Notes: generated from the sequence alone by a model not told the origin. DNA of 64,000 nt from Adiantum capillus-veneris (GCA_014529385.2 CM043966.1:144634711-144698710), one strand, 5' to 3'. Counted from the stretch's first letter, positions 1 through 13,503 are shown. A program made the numbers and translations.

Positions 1-25
1 AGAGCAATATCTAGCTACATCACAA

Positions 26-990
26 GTGGCCGGCATACTTGCATTCAATCTCGAGAACAACTTCGTACTGCAGAAGTACATGTTAATGACTAAACGGCCG
101 AATAAGAAGGTTGGTCTCTGCATACTAAGTCAAGATAGTGTGAGAAAGATCATTCAACAACAACGAGACAATGCACTGTGTGCATTGATGGTGCAGCTTG
201 ACACAAGTTTGATGTTTGGTAATATTGAAAACATCGTCGAGCTAGCCAGGAGAAAATCATTGACCGCTAGTGATATTTACAAATTTGCTTCTCTGCAACT
301 CCATGGCCGTCAACAGTTGCTTGAGAGAACAGTTACTTTCAAGCCCAACGGCATGCCTGCCCCATGAAGCTCTACAAATGACATCACTATAGAGACAACA
401 ACGTTTCCATTCCTATTTCCTTTTGGAAAAGGCCAGTATGATGGTAAAATCAACTTCAGTATATATATGGAGATACGTGCATCGACTTTGTTCTCTGTTT
501 ACACCCTCTACAAGCCATACGTGCTCTTAATATACCAACTAAAGTAGACACTTATGTTGGATAACAATACACACATGAGCTTGTTGCAAAAGGACATTGA
601 CAACTACAAGAGGGCCAATCGTATAGCAACTGACGAAGATACTATCATGCATGTGCTTTGATACAACACCCCATCCACCATTCCAAGATCCTGCTCATGG
701 AACCACAAGAACCTAAAGGACCTGATAGCAATGGTGGACGAATGGGGAATGCCTGATTTCTTCTTGACTTTCATTGCCAATGAGATATAAAAGGCTACTC
801 AAGAAAACTATGCCGCTATCTTGGAGAATTTCATGACTTTGGCAAACCACACGCACGATGTAACTAATCCACCTATCACAATCCAAAAGGTAGCATGGCA
901 CTACAATGAAGAGAAGGCAGTAAATTAAGGCCGACCAGCCTCCCCATACGAGCCAGTTGCAACCAACCAAGGCAAGTATGGATAACAAGT
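26..990 (+). pseudogene. Helitron Rep/helicase N-terminal fragment (decayed)
   Basis: The first open stretch (26-367, 113 aa) is followed in shifting frames by peptides such as FPFLFPFGKGQYDG (about 405-450) and LIAMVDEWGMPDFFLTF (about 720-775). These match the pattern of the Helitron-like N-terminal domain, where an LFP-G-G motif is followed by a G-P-DLF-T-T-N-like motif just before the rolling-circle Rep domain. Family knowledge: this protein nicks and transfers one strand during Helitron transposition. Several stops and frame changes interrupt it, and neither the HUH motif nor the helicase motifs are visible, so this is a dead 5' fragment. The left part may continue outside the window. 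Confidence 0.55.
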
Positions 991-1504
991 ATCACTAGCT
1001 TCCATTCGATTCTCCCTAGCACCGTCATTTTTTTGTTGACGTAACCAATCTCCATGGACTACAGATCTAGGCACTCATTAACAACTAAAGACAAGCATCG
1101 TTCTTCCACCCCAGAAAAAGCAGCGTTGCGGGAAGAATACATAGTCTAAAATATACGATGCACAAAAAATGATAGGAGATATATCAGAGTTACAAACAAC
1201 ATCCATAAACGCGTTGGCTAGCACAAATGCAATCCTTCAAAGAGAATGCAAGCAGACATGCATGCACATAGTCCTTTCGAGGACAATTTTGAAATTACCA
1301 CTTTAACAACTAGTACCAATATACATAAAGCTAGAAACTTAGCTCTCTCTCTCTCTCTCTCTCTCCCTAGCCAATGTTGTACTTCTTGTTGAAACTTGGG
1401 AGCATGATACACAAAGGATTAATGGCTTGGAGAATTACAATGTACATTCATTGATGTGGTCAAAGAATCTTAAGCAACAAAGATGACAAGGAGCGGTAGC
1501 ATGT
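991..1504. other. No gene seen; short CT microsatellite
   Basis: No supported coding sequence. A (CT)n tract lies at 1343-1365. The segment separates the Helitron relic from the LINE relic and could be decayed sequence of either. Confidence 0.4.
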
Positions 1505-3295
1505 ATGGTTAAGAAAGGATTGGAAGATTCTGTATCAATTGTGAAAGATGACAAGTACAAACGTTATGTATGGCTGAAAATTATGACACCAAAAAGAGCA
1601 CCCATTTTTGTAGCCGGTTTTTACATTCTTCATCGTGATTCTCCCTTTTATGCTTGCATGGATAGAGATCAGTCATTTTTTTATTTAGAAGAGGACATTG
1701 CTTATTTCAAAGGTAAAGGTGATGTTATTGTATTTGGGGATACGAATGCTCACACAAAAACATTGCAACATGATACTCAACAATTTGATATGCCATACAT
1801 TTCAAGGGAGCTGGAGGAAGTTCACTTGTATGATCGTTCTTCAATGGATAAGAAAGAGCCGGATCACTATGGAAAGTTACTTTTACACATGTGTAATATC
1901 ACGGGTATGCTCATTGCCAATGGTGTATCTTTGTGGAGTGGAACGAATGGATTTATATGTAGGAGACATAATGGGGATAGTGTGATTGACTATTTGCTAC
2001 TCTCTGAAGCCATCATGTATCACATAAAGAGTTTTATATATGTTTGGCCAATGGACCCCAGAATCCGACCATCGCACCTTATGTATTGACCTTTCATGTG
2101 GAGAAGCAACTAAGCATGATAATTTCAACCAAAGGAAAGAGAAATTATCACTATGTATGGATTTCAAACGGGCACCAATGTACATTGAAATAGTTGAGCA
2201 AGAATTATGGATAAAGAAGCTTCAATATGATGCACCATTGGAAACTAAATGGGAAGCTTTCAAGAAAGTTATTTATTCTTGTGCCTAAGAATTTCAAGAA
2301 AGTTATTTATTCTTGTGCCTAAGAATGCTTTGCTATAAAGCATCTCCATGGTATGAACAAAGATAGATCACGCAAAAGGTGGTTTGATAAACAATGTCAA
2401 GATGCTCTAAAGTCCTTGATAAAGCTTGATGCAACTATGGACAAAGACAACTATCAAAGTCATTTGCATACATACAAGACATTGATTCAAAAGAAGAGAA
2501 GAACATGGGAAGTAAAGCAACAACTTTTTCAAGTCCAAGAAAAGGCACATGCATGTGGAAGATTTTGGAGAAACTTAAGGGGCAAGCGGGTTGAGAATTT
2601 TGGTAACTTGAGTCTTGTGGATATGTAAACACGTTGTAGTCAATTAAGAAAATGCCGAAAAATATCATTTTATGGTTCACTCCCATGTATGCCCTCTTTT
2701 TTTACTATTGAGGATGTATGTGGTGGGCTTGAAAAGTTGGCCACTCGCAAAGCGGGAGATCTATAAGGTATCAAGCCGGAGATGATCAAATGGACGGGAG
2801 ATTTTACCCATGAGTGGATGTGTGATATGTTCAACCTTGCACTTCAACATGGTATGCCTTATGATTGGAGTACTAATTGGGTTAAGCCTTTGCACAAAGG
2901 AGGGGATGTAAAGAATGTAAACAACTACTGGACTATAATGATTGGGCCTCTTATAGAAAAGTTGTTTGGGTGCATAATGGAAATGAAATTGAGTAATTGG
3001 GCTGAAGATAATGACAAGCATGCAAAGGGACAAGTGGGTTTCCGTCGATGCCATAGCACCATTGATCATCTTGTCACTCTTCGTGTTCTCATGGAGGAAA
3101 GTCAGTTGAAAGACAAGCAATTGTATTGTTGTTTTGTGGACTTTAAGAAATCCTTTGATATGATTCCACGTAACAATTTGTGGAGAAGGATGGAAGAACT
3201 CCAAGTGCCAAGTGATTTTATGCTTGCACTATTGGGGTTAAACAAGGATGTCCGTTGTCACCGTGTGCTTCATTTTAATGTCTCACCTCCCAATT
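1505..3295 (+). pseudogene. LINE-type non-LTR retrotransposon, endonuclease plus RT, truncated
   Basis: The 194-aa stretch at 1505-2089 resembles an APE-type endonuclease: VIVFGDTNAHT (the D-N motif of the exo-endo-phosphatase fold), GKLLLHMCNITGMLIANG, and DSVIDYLL. The 2353-2628 piece looks like the linker before RT. 2782-3297 carries RT motifs: WVKPLHKGG, then GQVGFRRCHSTIDHL, then CCFVDFKKSFDMIPR. A one-base frame change near 3228 is followed by GVKQGCPLSP, the conserved RT motif, after which similarity stops. The catalytic F/Y-x-DD box is therefore missing. Several frame breaks and the 34-bp duplication at 2258 make it non-functional. I cannot place the clade. Confidence 0.7.
2258..2325 (+). 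repeat. 34-bp tandem duplication in LINE relic
   Basis: Two adjacent 34-bp copies (2258-2291, 2292-2325) of a unit beginning TTTCAAGAAAGTT. 34 is not a multiple of three, so the duplication itself breaks the LINE frame. Confidence 0.85.
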
Positions 3296-4054
<759 letters not shown>

Positions 4055-4295
4055 GGTAATCCATGCATGAGGGGATCAATGACCGCAATGCCACGATTAA
4101 AAAAGGACTATACCCAAGAGGAAGCATCTAACCTTCGGATGCTATGCTCCCGTATGTAGTGCCTATATACATGCATAAATAGATATATATGTACACACAT
4201 ATATATGTTAAGGTTGTAAATGTAGCCATCGTTTTGTGTTGGATGCACCTAAATTCAACGTCTAAGTGATCAATTGATCGTATCATTACAATTCT
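4055..4295. repeat. 241-bp direct repeat, copy 1
   Basis: This segment recurs at 4445-4685 with the same length and about 90% identity by eye. It contains the palindrome GATCAATTGATC and an ACACATATATATGT stretch. It is not coding. It may be a short non-autonomous element or a local segmental duplication; I see no terminal inverted repeats that decide this. Confidence 0.8.
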
Positions 4296-4444
4296 CTCTG
4301 AGAGGATATATATATTAGCACACAAACACATAGATACATACACATACTAGTAGACCTAAGGAGAGGCTAGTAGTGCCAAAGGTCAAATACACCTTTTTAG
4401 ATATCATCACAGTCTCAGTCGTGGTAAAACCAAAGGTACATTGG

Positions 4445-4685
4445 GGTAATCCATGCATGAATGGATCAATGACCACAACACCATGATTAAAAAAGGACTA
4501 TACCCAAGAGGAAGCGTCTAACCTTCGGGTGCTATGCTCCCGTACTTAGTATCTACATACATGCATAAACAAATATATATGTACACACATATATATGTTA
4601 AGGTTGTAAATGTAGCCATCGTTTTGTGTTGGCTGCACCTAAATTCAACATCTAAGTGATCAATTGATCGTAACATTACAATTCT
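4445..4685. repeat. 241-bp direct repeat, copy 2
   Basis: Second copy of the 4055-4295 unit, 390 bp downstream in the same orientation. The intervening 149 bp are unique. Confidence 0.8.
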
Positions 4686-4780
4686 AATGTAATGCAATAA
4701 TTAATTCTATTTCTCTCACAGAGTCTCTCTCTCTCTCTCTATCCCTCACGCTCTCCCCTTCTTGGTCATGCAGTTGAACT

Positions 4781-5143
4781 ATGAAGCGGAAGCTCCATCC
4801 CAGAGTCATGTCTGCTCCTCCATGTAAAGCAAGCACTCTCAAAGATGAGAAGCCAAACATGGACGACATCTTCTGCCGAGGCATGGAGGTCTCGGCTAAG
4901 GTCATGGTGGCTTTGGACTTGGGCACCACTTTTTCGGGCTTCCTGTACGTCCACAAGAGGGACCCCAGGGACATCCACCATGTCTTGGATTGGCCTCACA
5001 AACTGAGGCAGCCACTTCATCCCGTTATTGCAAAACATAGATCAGCATGTTTTACAAGTGGAACCCCTTGTCTTCTACCTACACCCTCCAAGCTTGGGGA
5101 TGGTGGGCTGCCCTTTGCTCAACAAAGCGTCCTTGCCTTGAAG
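4781..5143 (+). pseudogene. HSPA12/Hsp70-like N-terminal exon fragment
   Basis: Starting at the ATG at 4781, residues 41-60 read VMVALDLGTTFSGFLYVHKR. This carries the phosphate-1 motif (D-x-G-T-T-x-S-G) of the actin/Hsp70 ATPase fold, in the form used by the HSPA12-like branch, and is followed by DWP. A frame change near 5045 moves similarity to the next frame (YKWNP, then LQAWGWWAAL), where that family has a Leu-x-x-Trp-Gly motif. A GT at 5144 could be a splice donor. No further exons are seen: the sequence runs into a long CT microsatellite and then CACTA DNA. It is either a captured exon or the stump of a disrupted gene. Confidence 0.45.
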
Positions 5144-5203
5144 GTAATCTTGGTGTTGGTTGCTCAGGTATCCCTTTGGAGCCCAATTTTCATCTCCTTA
5201 ACT

Positions 5204-5560
<357 letters not shown>

Positions 5561-5891
5561 GTACGGTAAACGTGTCGATACACACTTCGAAAGAAGCGTT
5601 GAAATATCCTATATAATTACCGGTGCATATACGGATGCTTGCTTAGACGTGTATTTCATACGTTATTTCGACGCCAGATATATCAATACTTATACCAACG
5701 ACGCGAGATAGGTGTCTTTTTCGATGCTTATTTTAGTGATTTTTTGTTTTAAAACTAACTTTGTCTCGTCGATATCTACGTCGGTTTTTGCGCGATGTAT
5801 TGTAGTGTTGTCATATATTGTCATGTATTTAGTAATGTGTAGTTATAACAAGAGTGATTTAACTATTTGTTTCGTCATTGGTAGATAAAGT

Positions 5892-6110
5892 ATGGATGGT
5901 AGGATGGTGTGTCCTTGTGCACATTGCAAGCATGAGATCTTTCGAAAACAAAAAATATGTGACCAGCACATACGCAATCACAGTTTCTTTCCGATAAGGC
6001 AACTACAAAACCTGCGTTATCGACCTCATGGTCCAAAGACAATATATCAAACTCCACAAGTAGATATTGCTCCAACTTCATCACAGAGAAGACGATTTTC
6101 AAATGAATAG
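5892..6110 (+). pseudogene. TNP2 transposase-associated N-terminal domain fragment
   Basis: 72 aa starting MDGRMVCPCAHCKHEIF, with a Cys-x-Cys-x2-Cys pattern followed by a His-rich stretch (CDQHIRNHSFF). This matches the zinc-binding transposase-associated domain at the N terminus of plant CACTA TNP2 proteins. It ends in a stop. Copy 2 of the element lacks this part. Confidence 0.5.
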
Positions 6111-6162
6111 CCATCGATTGAGTCATCCCAACCGGTACCTGATGTGGCATTTCAAGAAGTAA

Positions 6163-8605
6163 AGTTGGGAGCAGATGTTAGATGCGTTCTTTGACATGGA
6201 TCCCATCAAAATGTAGAAGACGACATCATTCAAGGAAGTATTTCCAACCAATCTCAGCCATCCCATCCATATGGATGGCATGATAGAAATGATAAAGAGG
6301 GCAAGATGATACAAACTCTTGCACGTATGCCACTTTACAATGTTGCAAAAATCTCAGTTCTCTGTACGGATTGAAAATGCTTAATTTGTAGTCTGTATAT
6401 GGTTGGTCTGATGCCTCAATCACAAAGATTTTCAGGTAAATACATTGTATCCTAAGCATGATAAAGTGAAAATTATAGTTCAATAATGTAATCAAGGGGC
6501 TGACTTGTTCATGTAACAACATGTCACTCAATGAGAAAATCTTGCCATAAGGGAATCACATGTCCCCTACCTATCCTGCCGCTAAAAAGCTTCTTACTAA
6601 TTTAGGCTTGGATTATCACAAAATACATGCATATCCTAATGATTGTAGACTTTTGTGCAATGAGTATGCAGATTTGGAACAATGTCCCAATTGTGGATCA
6701 AACAAGTATAAAGAGGACATACAAGGAAAATTTATCCCTACAAAGGTCCTTCGACACTTTCCTATCATTCCAAGAATAAAGAGTGCATGCTCAGGTGCAA
6801 GTCTATAGCCACTCTGATGACATGGCACTCAAATACTAGATCGACAGATGATGTGATGAGGGTACCTACTGACTCTCGCGCATGGAAGCACATAGAGAAA
6901 AGTTGGCCTACATTTCATAATGAGCCTTGATGTATCTACTTTGGTATGGCAATGGACGAAGTACATCCATTTGAATAACGGAGTTCTTCATGGAGCACAT
7001 GGCCTATTTGTTGGGTTAATTATAATCTTCCACCATGGCTAGCTATCAAGAAGGGCCATCTGTTGTTTTCCCTGATCGTCCTAGTAAAGTAGAAAGCAAA
7101 GAACATGGACGTCTATCTCGCACCACTTGTAGAAGAGCTCCAAATATTTTGACATAAATTGATGTGGTTGATATGTCCCAACTAATCGGATGATGGAATG
7201 TACATGTGCGAGTCCTTCTCACCTGGACCACGCACAATTTGCTAGACTTTGGTGAGTGTTTAGGTAAGTTCCTTTGAAACCCTTGCCCACATGTTATTCC
7301 TGGCTATGCCAATACTTTTATATTTTAAATTTGTGCTTTTTTACGCTTGAGTTACTCGAGAAATCATGTATGTCTAAAATGTGGTCCTCAAATTGGCTTC
7401 AGCCGCTCTGAGTATTTGAGCAAGACAGCTTACGAGGAGCATGGTAGATTTTTCCATGAAGGACCTGAGCTACATGGACCAAACATATGCAAACATGCCA
7501 TGCATCCACTGAAAGCGAGCGATTGGAAAAACATGTGGTTGGAGAGGGAAGATTTTATGCCACCTGGATAGAAAAGAATTTTTATTTTCCATGAACTCCC
7601 GTCCTAAAGTGACATATTGATTAGTCATCTACTTGACCCATTGCACATCTTCAAGAATGTGGGGGAGATCATATGGAAAACCATTACTAGAAAAAGGGAG
7701 AGAAAGGCCTAAAGAGATGACCTGCAGGTTGTGAGTTGAATGCCAGAGATGTGGCCTCGACTTAAACCCAACGGAAAGTTTTCTATACCAAAAGGACCAT
7801 GGATTTTGAGTCATGCAGAAGAGTAACAAGAGGAGAAGACTTTATCTTCATTCAAATTCAAGACTCCCATAGGGTGCATGGGATGTTTCAAAATGGCCTT
7901 TACGAGAACTGAAAATCATAGTGGTCTTAAGTTCCACGATTGGCACAAATCTTTACACTTTATCTTACCAGTTTCCATAAAGGATTGTTTGATAGATGAC
8001 ATTAGAAGAACAATCTACAAAATCAGGGAGCTGGTATGCTGGATCAGTTTATCTGAAAGAGAGAAGACAACATCGATGAAGCATGCTTAAATTCTATTGA
8101 ATCAGTGTGCATGGTAGAGAAGTACTTTCCAACAAACATTCTTACCATCCAAATGCATGTACTTGTGCATGTGGTCGATAATGTTGCTGTTAATGGGGTA
8201 GTCCATAGCAGGTGGATGTTCTTCTTGTAGGGATTTATGAAGACTTTAAAGTATTTCGTTTGTCAAAGGGCTCACCTCGAGGGTAGCATGGCCGAAGGAT
8301 GGCTTGTACAAGAGTCTCTTGTCCTCATCACTGAATTTTTGGGTTCAATTGATCCCGACATGCCCCGAATGTGGATTACTGAGGTCAACGTCAAGGTGAT
8401 AGGGGACAAGCCACCCAGACAAGGCATCATTAGGATGATGGACATCACAATGCGAGAAAAGGTTATGAGATTTTGCCTTCTCAACTTAGACATCATGCAA
8501 AAGTGGCTAGAGAGGTACAAAGGAAAAAAGCAACAACGCTTGACAGATCATCTGCAATTAAAAACCTTCCTTTTGAAGATCATCTTCAGTCACACCGTCG
8601 GTTAG
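6163..8605 (+). pseudogene. TNP2 transposase core and C-terminal domain (broken)
   Basis: Read in several frames. 6560-6808: AAKKLLTNLGLDYHKIHAYP, then CPNCGSNKYK and VLRHFPIIPRIK, the classical TNP2 start. About 7035-7165: NYNLPPWLAIKKGHLLFSL, then KNMDVYLAPLVEELQ, the TNP2 catalytic-core region. 7347-7571: Cys/His-rich segment. 7878-8090: PVSIKDCLIDDIRRTIYKI. 8237-8605: EGSMAEGWLVQESLVLITEF, the DUF4218-type C-terminal domain. Many stops and frameshifts. The order matches autonomous CACTA elements, in which TNP2 carries out cut-and-paste transposition. Confidence 0.65.
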
Positions 8606-8652
8606 TGGCAAAAGATAGGTACAATGTTGGCTATCCAAGGCCGGCGTGGTTA

Positions 8653-9295
8653 GCTTATTATCTACAACTTCCATTTTAAATACTTTTTTCAATTCAAATT
8701 GGAACCTTGTGTTAAAAAATCATGAAAATAGGATACAGTTGTGGCAGAAAAAGTCTTCTTGTGGTCCCCTTAGCATAGACTTTTATTTGATTCCAATGGA
8801 CACCTCATGCCATATGAAAGCATGACATTGCTCCTTGACAAAGTTTTGTAATCATGCTTTCAATAATGCACTAAAATAGGTGTATCTTTGAAAATCATGC
8901 CACCTAGTGTCCCACTAGAATTTGATTCTCTCCTAGTTATCTATTTAAAAAGAAATATAAGAAAAATACATAGAATATATATATATTGGAAGTTACCCTA
9001 GATATAGAATCTAGCTAGGGTGTGAGATAATAATGAGATAGTAAAAAGAAAGAATCAATGATTTTTGCCCCAAGTTAAAAGGCCAGATCTATTGATGCTT
9101 TTTCCATAGTACTTTTTGATGGGGTAAAGTAAGAATATGTTTACCCTTGAGATAAATAATAGGATGAGATAGAAAACTTATTATTATACTTAGTTATGCA
9201 TATGTACATTATAGAAAATATAATTATCTATCTAAAAAGTTACAAGATAGATCTTGTAGCATGCATTCCCACTATGTACGTGTCACAGCACGACA
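8653..9295 (-). mobile_element. Element F, 3' LTR (truncated)
   Basis: On the minus strand the LTR begins at 9295 with TGTCGTGCTGTGACACGTAC and follows the polypurine tract of F. At least the first 300 bp align with the start of the solo LTR at 56864 (TGTCGTGTTGTGGCACGTAT). Matching becomes hard to follow below about 9000. The outer end is lost where CACTA copy 1 begins near 8652. AT-rich, no gene. Confidence 0.6.
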
Positions 9296-9296
9296 T

Positions 9297-9312
9297 CCAC
9301 CCCCTCTAAACC
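9297..9312 (-). other. Element F polypurine tract
   Basis: Minus strand reads GGTTTAGAGGGGGTGG directly before the LTR start TGTCG. Such a tract primes plus-strand DNA synthesis in LTR elements. Confidence 0.65.
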
Positions 9313-9425
9313 TACACATCCTCCGGTATGTGCCACATTCTCTCTTTGTAGGATTAGCCCTCTTGTACATATTCCTTGCTTTCTTCTTCACTAGACGATT
9401 CCAAAGCTTCATCTTCACTTTGATC

Positions 9426-10620
9426 TTAACTTGTGGTTTGCTCTTCCTCCTCATCGACATCTTCTGGATCATTGTCTCCTGATCTTCTCTTAAACATTTT
9501 GATCCTTTTTCCTGCAATGTGAATCTTTACTTCTGTACCATCGAGTTCAGACAAGCAAGTAGCATTTGCATGCACATGCTTTACAACATACGATCCAAAC
9601 CATCTTTTTGAGAACTTACGCATGACTGTGTGTTGGTTATCAAGGCTACTATCATACACTAAAACCCAATCACCTTTGTCAATTGATTTTCTCCTTAGCT
9701 GATGTCGCTTATCAAAGTAGTCCTTGTTTTTCAACCTTGCATTTTCGAGTCATTCTTTTGCAGCTTCAATGTCTCCAAGTCTTCTCTCTAGTTGCATTAT
9801 GTGCAATGCAAGGAGATATTCCCTGCTAAGGCCCTCTTGCCAAGGTAGTATATTCCATGTAGGAATTGTATCTTCAATCAGCATCATTGGCTTTTGACCA
9901 TACGTTAGCTCCGTAGGCATAGCTATGTGTTGTACAATCAACCCATAAAGCATATGGTAACAATTTTGGCCACTCACCAACTCTTCCTTCGCAAGCCTTG
10001 GCCAAAGATTTGATGATAGGAGGATGCTCTCTTTCACTCTTTCCATTGCCTTCTGGGTTTTAAGCTATGGTAAGAGAAAACTTGATTCCTAATCTAGAAA
10101 ATAACTCCCTTACTTCTTTGGCATCTAGTTCACCTCTGTTTGCAGTGATCTTTCCCACACAACCATAATGGAAAATCACCTCATCAAGAAGGAATTTGTG
10201 CACAGCTTCTGTGGTTTTAGCTCTTGATGCTTTTCCTTCAACTTGGTTAGCTAGGTCCTCTCGTACAAGAACCAAGTATCTCATTTTCCAGGGTCCTAAA
10301 GGCATTGTGACTAGATCCACAACCGATTTATAGTGCATGGCTAGTGGATCTGTAGGGTGCAATCCATCACGATGTTGGACATTTGAATACATTTGACAAG
10401 TTACACATGAATCTACAAATTAAGATACATCTTTATACATACCCTTCCACCAGTATTTTTCTTTCAACTTGAAGAAGGTTGCCCCCACACACCTGTGTCT
10501 AGCCCATAGACTCTCATGAAACTCTTGCATGAGCTTTACTTGAGTCTCTTTTCTACATATAACCCATTGTGGTGTAGCACACTTTTGTTTAGGATGCTTG
10601 CACAAGTAACCATCCCTCAA
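9426..10620 (-). pseudogene. Element F integrase (broken)
   Basis: Four consecutive minus-strand pieces. 10620-10420 has the HHCC zinc-finger region (FHESLWARHRCVGATFFKLK, then YWWKGMYKDV). 10392-10060 covers the DDE core around DLVTMPLG and FHYGCVGKITANRGE (D-N replaced by N-R, so the second catalytic Asp is lost). 10046-9750 is the end of the core. 9734-9426 is the basic C-terminal part (GDWVLVYDSSLDNQ, then RWFGSYVV), ending in an acidic tail. Stops separate the pieces, so it is inactive. It lies directly downstream of RT/RNase H, the Ty3/gypsy order. Confidence 0.7.
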
Positions 10621-10739
10621 AAAGCACCCATATGCTTTCCTGCGTGTCCTCTTGAATTCTTATTCAGACCAATCATCCTGTTTTTCTAGAGAATTCAAAT
10701 AGCTTCCAATAAGAAGCCAATCACCTACATAAATCTCTT

Positions 10740-12269
10740 TCAAGAAAGTAGATTATTCATGCAGAGATTGTTACCTTGGACATGAGAGATAGAATAGAAC
10801 TTTGTACCTACATCATCTCCCTTGTCAATCATTTGTGACTCATCTTCATACCTTGCCCTTGATAGCATATCTACCATTGTATTGTCTTTACCTTCAATGT
10901 GCTTAAACTTGGGATTTAAGGACTTAATGTATGCAATCCACCGCAACATAGCAATGTTTGGCGTTGAGCAGCTTGTAATCATCCCAAAAAGTGGTAGAAA
11001 ATTTGTTTCTACAACCACACAAGCACCAATTAAATACTCTTTTCCACTTTTCAAGGCTATAACCAGACCCCATAACTCTCTCTTTATTTGTGGATAGTTT
11101 TTTTGGCGAGCACTTAGTACCTTTGCTCCAAATCTTACCACATACCTGTGTCCTTCATTGTCATCTTTCCCTATTGCCCATCCAATCCCTGTAGGACTGG
11201 TGTCTACTGTCACAATTACTGGCCTTTGACACTCATAGTCTACCTTTCTCAAAGTCGGTGATGATTGAAGCAACTCCTTTAGCTTTCTCATGGCTTTTAC
11301 ATGTGCTTCTGTCCATTTAAACTTTTGATTCTTTCTAAGTAGTTGATAAAGTGGATCAACTACATGTGCATAATGTGGAATCCAAATAACATAAAAGACA
11401 CATGCTCCCAGGAACCTTCTACCCTCAGTGATGCTAGTGTACATTTCTTTCATTCTTTGGATGGCATCTACCTTTGTTGGACAAGGTTTCCTACCATATG
11501 GTCTGCACATATGCCCCACAATGAGCACCTCGTTGACACCAAACATAGACTTTTTCCCTCACAAAGTAAGATTCACTTCCTCCAACCTAGATAGAGTTTT
11601 ATCACAATCATTAATGTGATTTACCACAAACCTGTGACATCCCCTGAGATCCAAAGCTTCATATTTCTCACTTTCTTTGCATTCTTTGATAGGCAGATCA
11701 TTAATGAAAGGCATTTTAATTTGAGGAATAAAGTCACGTAAGACCTTATTCATCCCATTCATCATATGTGCAACTGAGTTGGTTGCTTCTTGTGGCCAGG
11801 TACACATCCTTACCAAACCCAAAGGTGTCCTCATGGTTGTCAAGTCTCTTCTTTTGATTGCAAGCTCAAATCGATAATACCCTGAGTAGAGATCCCCCAT
11901 CGAGTCGATTGCCCTCCCTGCAAACGCCTCTGCAAACTCATCCACAATTGGACCTGTACCTACATTTTTAATTGTCACCTTGTTCAGTGGTTGCATATCT
12001 TGGGTGAAGCATAGAGAACCATTCTTCTTTGGAATTGTGAACCACCTATTTGAGTATGGAGCACAAGAAGGCTCCAAAATTCCCATTTTGATCTTCTCAT
12101 TCAGTAGCTCTACTAACTTGGGCGAATGGGACTTTGGAACTGGAATACGCCGCACATTCCAAGGCACATGAGGTATTGTGAAAACTACCATAGGAGCTAC
12201 AAAAGAAGGATCAACACATCCTATCTCATGTGGCTCAAGTGCAAAAGCCTTACCATGCTTTGAAAGCAC
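10740..12269 (-). pseudogene. Element F reverse transcriptase and RNase H (broken)
   Basis: 12269-11559 holds the RT N-terminal half: MGILEPSCAPYSNRWFTIPK, then DLYSGYYRFELAI, then MRTPLGLVRMCTWPQEATNS. The active-site box reads MPFINDLPIK, so the DD pair is N-D. 11546-10740 continues with the connection domain and RNase H (VTVDTSPTGIGW, KREL, and KHIEGKDNTMVDMLSRA). A stop separates the halves near 11550. The HEIGCVDP opening and the MLRWIAYIKSLNP segment belong to a gypsy branch that I associate with fungi and some seed-free plants; this is recollection, not a search. Confidence 0.75.
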
Positions 12270-12859
12270 TTCTTTGAATCACTTTGTCTCCTCCCGTGTT
12301 AGAAACTTCTCATGACCAATCTGCAACTCTTGGAAAGACTCCTTTGTGAAGGTATGCCCAATATTTTTAGGATTCCTCAAACTTGGTTGTAAAGAAGCCT
12401 GCTCAATATTTTCCCTGTTGTTGGGTGGTAAGGGTGAAGCTACTAGTTTCACCTTCTTTGCTACACTCTTGTATTTGGTTTCAACATGGACTTCTGGGCC
12501 AATTGTTTGGTTTTCTTTAAAGGCTTATATTACTTGATACATTTCCATAGAAAAAACTTCTACAACTTCATTTTCAAGATGCAAACTAGACCCCATTATA
12601 GCATCAAGCTCACCCATAGTATCTACAAAAGAAACTTGTTCACACAAACTCAAAACATTTTAAGTAGGCTCTAACAACCCACTCTCTTTCATGCCCATTT
12701 GTACATTATGTACATATTGCCTCTCACATCTCTTAAAATCTTCAAGTTTGGTAAAACATACTGATCCATTCCTTATTACCAAGGAGCCCGTTGAGAAAGT
12801 TTCACCCATTTTTGGATCAAGCGAGACCCTTTCTCTTTTTGTACCACTGCAATCCCGCT

Positions 12860-13330
12860 TTACAATGGTACTTGGCCAAAACCCATCATTTCCCTATGGT
12901 CATGAAACTCTTTGCTCACCTTTGGTACAAAATGTTCTCTGAGGTTGTCACGGTTTCTTTCATGGTTTACACAAATTGTGAGAAATTGGACAGCACGTTT
13001 ACAATCTTTGCTGTATATCCTAGCATATGTTGAACCATCTTTCATTACCTTTGTTTCCATTCGAACTCCCACAATGTAGGGCTGTCCAAGAATGAGATGA
13101 TATGAAGACGTATCCTGTACAAAGAAGTTTTGGTCAATCTTTACATCACCTATTTTCACCTTCACACTTGGAGATGCTGCATACAATTCACCGGATGAAT
13201 TGTTTGCCACTTTTACTATCTAACCATGATCTGTGTCCATCGGCCATTTGCACTTGTTGTAGAGACTCTTTGACATTATGTTTATCTCTGAACCATGGTC
13301 AATCAAGGTAACAAATGGCTCTTCAAGATC
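12860..13330 (-). pseudogene. Element F aspartic protease region
   Basis: About 13330-13225 reads TLIDHGSEINIMSKSLY on the minus strand, a retropepsin active-site segment with D-H-G-S in place of the usual D-S/T-G. 13210-12860 gives the rest of the fold including LILGQPYIVG, the second conserved block. One stop separates the two parts. It would cleave the F polyprotein. Region 12270-12859, between protease and RT, is low in recognisable motifs. Confidence 0.6.
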
Positions 13331-13503
13331 ACCTACCTTGACCAAAGTTTTTGTACTAGCCCTTGCCCAGTGACTTCGTGAATATTCGCTCCTAGGAATA
13401 GCTTCAACTTCTTTATATCATCATTTGAGAAATGCACTTGCTTCACTCTCCCACTAGATTGGTAGCATCCTACCACAGCTCCATCATCCTCCTTATTTTG
13501 CAA

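Larger units (their letters stand above)
5561..8652 (+). mobile_element. CACTA (En/Spm) DNA transposon relic, copy 1
   Basis: Contains TNP2 transposase remains in consecutive order from 5892 to 8605. The leading part (5561-5870) has repeated short CGACG/TCGAT-like motifs in both orientations, as CACTA subterminal regions often do. No CACTA terminal inverted repeat or 3-bp target duplication could be identified. From about 6130 to 8652 it is homologous to 16550-19051, and the two copies stop matching at the same point (after CCGGCRTGGTT). Confidence 0.65.
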
